From Hymenobacter crusticola (GTDB lineage Bacteria; Bacteroidota; Bacteroidia; Cytophagales; Hymenobacteraceae), in the NCBI RefSeq assembly GCF_002154225.1, contig NZ_MTSE01000005.1, positions 329,634 to 393,633 of the forward strand: DNA of 64,000 bases, written 5' to 3'. Position numbers and translations under genes: made by a program. Shown one piece after another: positions 58,189 through 64,000 of this stretch; the first letter of the stretch is position 1; each line of letters starts with the position of its first letter. The notes under the pieces were generated by a model. It was given only the letters and a program-made list of their open reading frames with translations. It was not told the DNA's origin and did not search any database.

Positions 58189-59742
58189 TTATTTGGTTGG
58201 TGCATACAGCTTTTTCATGCCAGGCAAGCTGCTCGCAATTCGTCGGGCATGTTGCGTAGCTAGGTCAGGCAACACATGCCAATAGCGCCACATGTTGCCA
58301 GCTAGCAACACCGAAGACCCTAACAGGATCAGCCATTTAGCTTGTGGTAACACAACCATAGCGCCCATCGCGGCGGCGGCTATCCAGACGGAAGCCATAG
58401 CAATGTTAAACTGGTGCTTTGGCCACAGCAAACCATTGCTTTGCAACCAGCGCTGCGCTACTACCCGGTAGCCAACCATAGCGGCTACTTCGGCCACTAG
58501 CAAGGCAATACCTGCTCCTAGGATATTCATAAAGGGAACTAGTGCCGCAATACCACCTACTACTACTACAGCCGCTACGGCCGATAGTGTTAGTTGAGCC
58601 TTTAAAAGGTTGTTGCCTTTCACAACGGCAATGGCAGGTTGCGCCACAGCATATACAAGTACACTCAGTGAGAGAGTGGCAAACAACAGCGGGTTGAACG
58701 TTACGCGTCCGCGCGTCCATAGCGTGTATAGCGGCTCCATCACGGCTTGCAATACGACCATGGCGGGCGCCATCAGAGCCACCAGCACAAACCATAAGGT
58801 TCCAAAAGCTGCTTCGCTCCGGTCTTGGTCGCGCTGGTGCAGAAAACGCATCAACTCCGGCATCAACGGGTTGATTACCGTATTAAGCCCTTGCAAGGCT
58901 ACATTTGCGCCAGTGCGCATCGTTGAGAAAGCCGCTAAGCCTGCTGCCCCCGATAGCGGAGCCAACACCAGGCGGGCGCCTTGCTGCCGTGCATTCTCCA
59001 ACAAGCCTTTACCCGAAATAGCTAGTGAGCGCACAAAGTTCTTGTAGCCAACTTTTAAAGATGGTTTGCTATACGGAATACCTTCTTTACGCAGCAACCG
59101 CAGCAAGTCGAGATACATTGGCACAGCGACAAGTAACGACGTAGCGGTCATAACGATGCCAGCAGTTAGTAATCCGGCTCCCATTACGACAGCTACTACA
59201 GGCGCTACAGCACTAAGCACCGTAGTCAGCAGATTCCACCACGCCATGCGTGGGAAATAGCCAAAGGGAGCTAGCACCCGAAACAGCAGACCCGATATAC
59301 TATTGCACAGCAGCCACGAGACACTTTGCAGTAATACGATAATCCCGGCAGCCCGAATCAACTCTGGATCTATTAAGCCAGCATGCTGTGATTGGCCAAG
59401 CAGATAAGGCAACACACCACTCAGCAGAAAAATAATTAGAAGCAGTATTTGCCCTAGGCTAATGAGAATACCCGCGCTAGCACCTGACCACAAAAACTTA
59501 CTTAGCTCTGAAGGATTATCTCTACCTATTCGTAGAAATTCATACGCTAGAAATTCTTGGTGCCCAAAATCTAACGTGATCATCAAGTTAGTGAGCGATA
59601 AGATGGCAAGCCATATACCGTAGGTGACAACATTCCAATGTGATAAATACAGAGGAACTAAAGCCATTTGGGATATCATCGTAACCCCGATCTGCGCCCA
59701 GGATGCTGCACTCCCAGAAATTACGCGCGCTGCAGTTGACAT
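58189..59742 (-). CDS. Polysaccharide flippase (Wzx-like, MOP superfamily)
   Basis: 517 residues, twelve to fourteen helices. It starts RVISGSAASWAQIGVTMISQ and VPLYLSHWNVVTYGIWLAIL, the typical MATE/PST-type beginning (lipid-linked repeat-unit flippase). GLLENARQQGARLVLAPLSGAAGLAAFSTMR lies near 245-275 (described by its motif LLENARQQGARLVLAP). It moves undecaprenyl-linked units across the inner membrane before Wzy. It reads into the polymerase gene after a 70-base gap. Its first 12 codons are preceded by AT-rich DNA where a promoter is expected. Confidence 0.88.
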   Translation of the reverse strand: MSTAARVISGSAASWAQIGVTMISQMALVPLYLSHWNVVTYGIWLAILSLTNLMITLDFGHQEFLAYEFLRIGRDNPSELSKFLWSGASAGILISLGQILLLIIFLLSGVLPYLLGQSQHAGLIDPELIRAAGIIVLLQSVSWLLCNSISGLLFRVLAPFGYFPRMAWWNLLTTVLSAVAPVVAVVMGAGLLTAGIVMTATSLLVAVPMYLDLLRLLRKEGIPYSKPSLKVGYKNFVRSLAISGKGLLENARQQGARLVLAPLSGAAGLAAFSTMRTGANVALQGLNTVINPLMPELMRFLHQRDQDRSEAAFGTLWFVLVALMAPAMVVLQAVMEPLYTLWTRGRVTFNPLLFATLSLSVLVYAVAQPAIAVVKGNNLLKAQLTLSAVAAVVVVGGIAALVPFMNILGAGIALLVAEVAAMVGYRVVAQRWLQSNGLLWPKHQFNIAMASVWIAAAAMGAMVVLPQAKWLILLGSSVLLAGNMWRYWHVLPDLATQHARRIASSLPGMKKLYAPTK

Positions 59743-59922
59743 ACTTCGCTTACTTTAACTCCAACAAGAATTGCTTTTGGAGCTGCACATTCAAGCAGAT
59801 TTAGTGAGATAATAGTTGAGTGTAGTTTATATAACCAATAAATAATAATGCAAAGATACTACTTGTTTAGGCGAAGCTTTTACGCCACCAAACGAGCAGG
59901 ATAGCATATTCTAATCACTGAA

Positions 59923-59972
59923 AAGGCACTATGGAGTAGTTCAATTCGAATTGAACTACTCCATAGTGCCTT
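59923..59972. terminator. 50-base perfect palindrome after the wzc-like gene
   Basis: 25 + 25 bases are exactly complementary (centre CAATTC/GAATTG). It starts 6 bases past the wzc-like stop on the minus strand. No T run follows. It probably separates the wza-wzc transcript from wzx. Confidence 0.75.
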
Positions 59973-59978
59973 GAGGTA

Positions 59979-62330
59979 TTAAACTAATTTTTTGCTCTTT
60001 TTAGTTTTGCTAGCCTCTGGGTAACCGTAGCCTTGGCCGTAGCCATAAGCAGATAAGTTATTGGGACGTGCGTCATTCAATACCACCATTAGCTGGTTGA
60101 ATGTGTGTTCCGTGCGCAGTTTGTTAATAAACTGTAGTTGCGCTTTCTGCGTGACGTTGTAGCGCACCACATACAAAGTAGCATCCACGTAAGGAGCTAC
60201 ACTATATGCATCGGCTACTTGTCCGATAGGAGCTGAATCGAGGATGATATGGTCGAAGCTTTCCTTGAGCACGTTGAGCAATTGCCCTACGCGGGGGCTC
60301 AGCAGCAACTCAGCTGGGTTAGCTGGTAATTCACCTGATCCTACCACATACAGCCCTTCAACGGTTGAGCTTGACTGCACAAGGTCATTTATCCGCACTG
60401 ATTCGTCGGTCACGTATTCGCTCAAACCTGGTCCCGAAAGCTCACCAGCTTCCGCTAGTGAACCAGGTTTACGCAGATCTAGGTTTACGATAATCACCTT
60501 CTTACCTGCCAATAGCAAGCTTGCTGCTAGGTTCAGACTTACGAACGTTTTACCGTCACCGCTCCGGCTAGAGGTTACCAAGATCACTTGATTGGCAGCG
60601 CCAGAGGTGGCTAGTTGGTAATTCGTACGCAATAGGCGCACCATCTCCGCTAGCGGACTACGCGTGTTGGGCGAGATAACAACTGTTTCGCGTGTGCGAT
60701 TATGCGCCAACTCTCCTAATACGGGTACGCCAGTGGCCCACGCTACTTCCTGTAAGCTTTGCACTTTGTCGTTGAACATGTTCTTCACATAAACAAAGGC
60801 AAACGGTAAACCTAGCCCCAGCATTAGTGCGATGAAAACAACGGCCGTTTTCTGCGGGCTCACCGGTGCATCGCCAGCTTGTGCAGCGTCGATTATCCGA
60901 GCATTCGATACGGCACCAGCCAAAGCTAGCGCAGCTTCTTCTCGCTTCTGAAGCAGATACAGATACAGGTCTTTCTTTAAATCCTGCTGCCGGCTAATTT
61001 CCTGCAAACCACGCTCAATGGTAGGCATTTGCTGTAAACGCGAACCAAACTGTCCTGATTTTGCCTGCAGGCTACGCCGCGTGATAACCAAGTTATTTTT
61101 GAGTGTGCGCAGATTTTCCAAAATGCTACCCCGCAAATTGGTCAGCTGATCCGTCATAGTTAGTACCAGTGGGTTATCAGCCTGCACAGTACGTAGCATT
61201 CGTTCGCGCTCTAGCTGCAACTCATTGAACTTCGTGATCAACCCTGACAACGTAGGATCTTGCACACTCAACGTGCCTGGGATCAACTGATTAGGCTCAG
61301 TGGGTTGATTGATATACTGCTCAATCGAGGATAATACATCTAGCTGAATGTTGAAATCAGAAAGCTGTTTGTTGTAGCCGCTTGCTTCCTGCAAGGACTG
61401 TTGAACTTGCGAAGTAATGTTGACTACATTGTTCTCCCGACTGAACTTCTCCACATTCTTCTCTACCGAAGTAAGATCCGATTCCAGATACTTCAAACGG
61501 TCATCAATGAAGCGGATAGTATTGTTAGCCAGTTGATTTTTGTCTTCTACAGCTTCCTGGTTATAAACTTCTACTAACTTGTTGAGCACAGCTTCACCGC
61601 GCTCAGGCACTGCATCTGTTACGTTGAGCGTAAGTAAGCTAGCTTGTTTGTTGATCGTTGATACACCGAGCTTCTTGGCGTAAGAACCTGCTAGTTCACG
61701 CCGATCTTGGAAGCGAATTAGTAAAGGATGTTGCCGAAAAGCCGCTAGGTTGGCTGGCTTGCTCACCACAGTGAACTCTCCATAAGGCGTGTGCAACAGC
61801 TGCCCAAAAGCATACGTCTGTGCTGTCTTATTAGCCTCCCCCAAGGTGAAATGCGTTGCGTCAATTACTTGCAGCAGCACTTGCTTGTTATAGGCACTAG
61901 AATCTAGGCGACTGATAAGCAGGCGGCAAGGCAGATTCTCACCATACAGCTCTTGCTTACCTACACGCCCTTTAATGTAGTAAGCCGCCTGCATATCGAG
62001 GTTCGCAAAAACCCGCTGCATTAAGCTATTTGACTTCAGTAGCAGAATCTCGTTGTCGATATTCTTGCTGGCGTTCTCCTCATTCAAGTTGTTGAAGCGC
62101 TCGTTGCGTTGCTGCTGCGGCTCGTCTTTCTTGTCCTTGATAAGGATTGTCATATTGATGCTGTACTGCGGCACAGTATAGCGCAAATACAACCACGCGC
62201 CCGTTAGCGCTACTAGTAAACCAAGGGCAAAAAGGTACCAGTAGCGACGATACGTGGCCCAGGTGAGCGGCTGGGGGGGTAAAGCTGCCTCGGTAGGCAA
62301 TAGCTCACTTGTCGTATCGGGATATGCCAT
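59979..62330 (-). CDS. Polysaccharide co-polymerase with BY-type tyrosine kinase domain (Wzc-like)
   Basis: 783 residues: helix 1 (about 31-50), a periplasmic Wzz-type domain with long coiled coils (about 260-475), helix 2 (about 495-516) and a cytoplasmic kinase domain. Walker A is TSSRSGDGKT (586-595), Walker A' VNLDLRKP (615-622) and Walker B HIILDSAP (694-701). The C-terminal tail contains four tyrosines in YGYGQGYGYP (762-770), the expected autophosphorylation cluster, and ends KTKKSKKLV. It controls polymer length and export with the Wza-like protein. Its gene lies 9 bases after that gene, forming one unit. Confidence 0.93.
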   Translation of the reverse strand: MAYPDTTSELLPTEAALPPQPLTWATYRRYWYLFALGLLVALTGAWLYLRYTVPQYSINMTILIKDKKDEPQQQRNERFNNLNEENASKNIDNEILLLKSNSLMQRVFANLDMQAAYYIKGRVGKQELYGENLPCRLLISRLDSSAYNKQVLLQVIDATHFTLGEANKTAQTYAFGQLLHTPYGEFTVVSKPANLAAFRQHPLLIRFQDRRELAGSYAKKLGVSTINKQASLLTLNVTDAVPERGEAVLNKLVEVYNQEAVEDKNQLANNTIRFIDDRLKYLESDLTSVEKNVEKFSRENNVVNITSQVQQSLQEASGYNKQLSDFNIQLDVLSSIEQYINQPTEPNQLIPGTLSVQDPTLSGLITKFNELQLERERMLRTVQADNPLVLTMTDQLTNLRGSILENLRTLKNNLVITRRSLQAKSGQFGSRLQQMPTIERGLQEISRQQDLKKDLYLYLLQKREEAALALAGAVSNARIIDAAQAGDAPVSPQKTAVVFIALMLGLGLPFAFVYVKNMFNDKVQSLQEVAWATGVPVLGELAHNRTRETVVISPNTRSPLAEMVRLLRTNYQLATSGAANQVILVTSSRSGDGKTFVSLNLAASLLLAGKKVIIVNLDLRKPGSLAEAGELSGPGLSEYVTDESVRINDLVQSSSTVEGLYVVGSGELPANPAELLLSPRVGQLLNVLKESFDHIILDSAPIGQVADAYSVAPYVDATLYVVRYNVTQKAQLQFINKLRTEHTFNQLMVVLNDARPNNLSAYGYGQGYGYPEASKTKKSKKLV

Positions 62331-62339
62331 GGTATTTAT

Positions 62340-63143
62340 CTATTTAGTACCAAAGATGTTCTGGAAGTTGAAAAGCACTGCGGCTAGTACCGTGATACCC
62401 ATACCAGCAAGTGTTAAGGTCAGCGCGTTTGTGCTAGCCTGTACTTGCTTGATCTTATCTGGCGCAACATAAATTACGTCATTTTGCTGCAGATAAAAGA
62501 AGGGAGAGGTCAGCAGGGCCTTGTCATTCAGATCCAAACGCGTAGTAGTGCGCACTTGGTTCTGCTCACGTACCAACAGTACGTTTTCGCGACGCCCGTA
62601 AGCGGTCATGTCACCAGCCAACCCGAGTGCTTCCAATACCGTGATGCGCTGCGTAGGCACCAGGAAGGTTGAAGGCCGGTTTACCTCTCCGATAACAGTG
62701 ACTTTAAAATTCAGGAGCCGAATAGTGATAATAGGTGATTTAACGTATTGCTGTAGCAAGCTAGTCATCTTAGTGGTCGCCTCCGTGTTGGTTAGTCCAG
62801 CTAGCTTTACTTTGCCTAGCACTGGAAAATCAACGTTACCATTCTGATCTAGCAAGTAGCCTTCGGTCGGAGTAGATTCGGTGCTGAGCGTAGTTGCTGC
62901 GGCGCCTGGGGCAGACAACACTCCTCGGTTGAAGAGGGCATTAGATTCTGGGTTTAAGCTGCTCACTTTGATGCTTACCAAATCGTTTGGTTGCAAACGC
63001 AACTCTACGGGTGCTTCAGGTGGGGTCTGATAACGATCATTATCTTTCAAGTTGCTGAAGTACACCAAGTTACGAGGAGTACAGGAGGCTAGCAGCCATA
63101 AAAAGAGGAGCGGTAGGATTCTACGGGCAGATATGCTACTCAT
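62340..63143 (-). CDS. Polysaccharide export lipoprotein (Wza-like)
   Basis: 267 residues, lipoprotein signal with lipobox LLAS-Cys 21. The polysaccharide-export domain is about 45-130 (LRLQPNDLVSIKVSSLNPES), followed by an SLBB domain (about 150-215: VTVIGEVNRPSTFLVPTQR, ITVLEALGLAGDMTAYGRR). A C-terminal hydrophobic helix (about 238-258) is short for classical Wza but usual in Bacteroidota homologues. It forms the outer-membrane channel for the polymer. It is the first visible gene of the wza-wzc unit, with a long (about 200-base) leader and a TACCTTCG promoter candidate. Confidence 0.93.
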   Translation of the reverse strand: MSSISARRILPLLFLWLLASCTPRNLVYFSNLKDNDRYQTPPEAPVELRLQPNDLVSIKVSSLNPESNALFNRGVLSAPGAAATTLSTESTPTEGYLLDQNGNVDFPVLGKVKLAGLTNTEATTKMTSLLQQYVKSPIITIRLLNFKVTVIGEVNRPSTFLVPTQRITVLEALGLAGDMTAYGRRENVLLVREQNQVRTTTRLDLNDKALLTSPFFYLQQNDVIYVAPDKIKQVQASTNALTLTLAGMGITVLAAVLFNFQNIFGTK

Positions 63144-63352
63144 GCGAAGAAAAGATTACAATAAGCTTATGAACTCAAGTTTTCCAGTAGGTCGGAGGAA
63201 ATAACAAGCAGTTGCTGAACCAGGGTTCTGCTCTTACTAATAGAGTTGTTAGCCTTTCACTAACACTCAGTAAGTTTTCAGAAAAGTCAGCGAAGTGTCA
63301 TTTTCAATTAAGACGCAAGTTAGACAGCTTATAACTTTTGCTGTAAACAATA

Positions 63353-63360
63353 CGAAGGTA
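63353..63360 (-). promoter_or_regulatory. Candidate -7 element (TACCTTCG) of wza-wzc
   Basis: Minus-strand TACCTTCG, preceded by TTG at 22 bases, lies about 210 bases before the start of the export gene. If right, the transcript has a long untranslated leader. Confidence 0.35.
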
Positions 63361-63498
63361 AGTAATATAATCTTGTTAATGACAAGACAAACTAATAAAA
63401 ATATGAATCTATGAATACTTAATTGTTCTTGTATCCTTATACAGCCCCTTCATCCAGGTAATTTGCTTCTTCGTAATCCAAGAATTTAGCGCGTCGAT

Positions 63499-63546
63499 CA
63501 CTCATTGCCTCAAGAGTAGTGCGAACTACTCTTGAGGCAATGAGTG
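63499..63546. other. 22 bp perfect hairpin with GCGA tetraloop
   Basis: The arms at 63499-63520 and 63525-63546 are exactly complementary, with a GNRA-type loop GCGA. There is no T run. It lies between the wza-like gene and the initiating-transferase gene. Confidence 0.6.
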
Positions 63547-63842
63547 TTGGTTTTAAGACGTGAATGCCAAACAATAGCCGGCACAGGTTATTAAGTGCCC
63601 CCAACGATGCTTCAGATGATACAAGCTAGTTCCCCCTCTTCTACTACATTCAGTATGGCTAGCAAAGTATCGGTTTATGTCTACACTATCTCCACGACTC
63701 CTCTACTCCTACATCTATAGCTGTGCTACGCACAATAGATTAGTGTACTAGTATATGCGCACAACAACTCTAATCTAATATGCTTTCCTGCTAGATTCAC
63801 TAATTGGCGTGAGCAAAACTAGTACCTGGCTAACACATCACC

Positions 63843-63887
63843 GCTCGCTCGATCTTTACAAAAGGTAAGATCGAGCGAGCAGTTTTT
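63843..63887. terminator. Terminator-like hairpin near the right edge
   Basis: GCTCGCTCGATCTT (63843-63856) pairs with AAGATCGAGCGAGC (63867-63880), followed on the plus strand by AGTTTTTATT. It lies just past the stop of the minus-strand partial gene. The T run points to the plus strand, where no gene ends, so an untranslated plus-strand RNA is possible. Confidence 0.55.
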
Positions 63888-63914
63888 ATTAGCTTAACTA
63901 ACTGTGAGACAAGC

Positions 63915-64000
63915 TTAAAAAGCATTCTCATTGCCTTTAACTGCTTGTTTTACAGTTAAGAGCACAATCTTCAGATCGAGCAGAAACGACCAATTCTTGA
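63915..64000 (-). CDS. C-terminal end of a polyprenyl glycosylphosphotransferase (WcaJ/ExoY-like), partial
   Basis: On the minus strand the frame from 64000 down to the TAA at 63915-63917 encodes a 27-residue end containing NWSFLLDLKIVLLTV and then KQAVKGNENAF. The pattern ENWSxxLDxKIxxLTV...G..NA is the end of the initiating sugar-phosphate transferase that links the first sugar to undecaprenyl phosphate. Most of the gene lies outside the window. It is consistent with the rest of the polysaccharide locus. The call relies on a short end only. Confidence 0.6.
   Translation of the reverse strand, partial: KNWSFLLDLKIVLLTVKQAVKGNENAF

Larger units (their letters stand above)
63144..63914. other. 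771-base non-coding region in the polysaccharide locus
   Basis: No supported gene on either strand. It contains the candidate promoter of the wza-wzc unit, a 22 bp perfect hairpin with a GCGA loop (63499-63546) and a hairpin with a T run (63843-63887). Such a leader may hold regulatory RNA or an antitermination element. Confidence 0.6.

Overview
The window looks like chromosome of a Bacteroidota bacterium of the order Cytophagales, most likely Hymenobacter or a close relative. This is an inference from gene content (a PorZ-like type IX secretion propeller protein, an Oar-like TonB-dependent receptor, WcaI/WcaF-type exopolysaccharide enzymes, tandem FKBP lipoproteins), from moderately high G+C, and from TAnnTTTG/TAnnTTCG octamers lying 30-70 bases before several genes in place of sigma70-type -10 boxes. 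No rRNA, tRNA, CRISPR array, transposase or prophage was seen.

Layout. (1) 1-8587: complex I membrane-arm genes nuoJ (partial), nuoK, nuoL, nuoM and nuoN. The set is split between nuoJ and nuoK by a terminator and three opposite-strand genes (small membrane protein, ECF sigma factor, outer-membrane beta-barrel protein). A superinfection-immunity-like membrane protein with a SHOCT tail sits between nuoL and nuoM and overlaps nuoM by one base. (2) 8588-17686: two tandem DUF937/OmpA-type inner-membrane proteins, a PolB-like 3'-5' exonuclease, a NarL-type response regulator with its giant beta-propeller histidine kinase, and a DUF2314 lipoprotein. (3) 17746-22259: aspS, two small exported proteins, tadA and a superoxide dismutase. 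(4) 22566-31847: a purine-nucleoside scavenging locus (nucleoside/H+ symporter, adenosine-deaminase-like lipoprotein, NUP-family protein, TonB-dependent receptor, AzgA/NCS2 purine-base permease), followed by a convergent ndk. (5) 32671-40294: nrnA-like DHH phosphatase, three consecutive FKBP prolyl isomerases, recO, porZ-like gene, tdk and a 2Fe-2S ferredoxin. (6) 40330-48544: two proteins of unknown function and the cell-shape operon mreB-mreC-mreD-mrdA-rodA. (7) 48828-64000: a Wzx/Wzy-type exopolysaccharide locus on the minus strand (export lipoprotein, Wzc-like co-polymerase/kinase, flippase, polymerase, five glycosyltransferases, a WcaF-type acetyltransferase, a VanZ-like protein), with the C-terminal end of what looks like the initiating sugar-phosphate transferase running off the right edge.

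How the genes fit together. Blocks 1 and 6 are housekeeping modules (respiration, elongasome). Block 4 reads as one outside-to-inside pathway: receptor across the outer membrane, envelope deaminase and NUP protein processing nucleosides, two inner-membrane carriers for nucleosides and free bases, and ndk nearby. Block 7 encodes assembly, flipping, polymerisation and export of a surface polysaccharide; its AT-rich centre (about 52.5-54.0 kb) looks like a variable cassette.

The points most worth a second look are the immunity-like gene coupled to nuoM, the split nuo set, the purine locus, the TAATnATGTGA boxes around the two-component genes, the dispersed inverted repeats built of 8-base units, and long perfect palindromes between genes.
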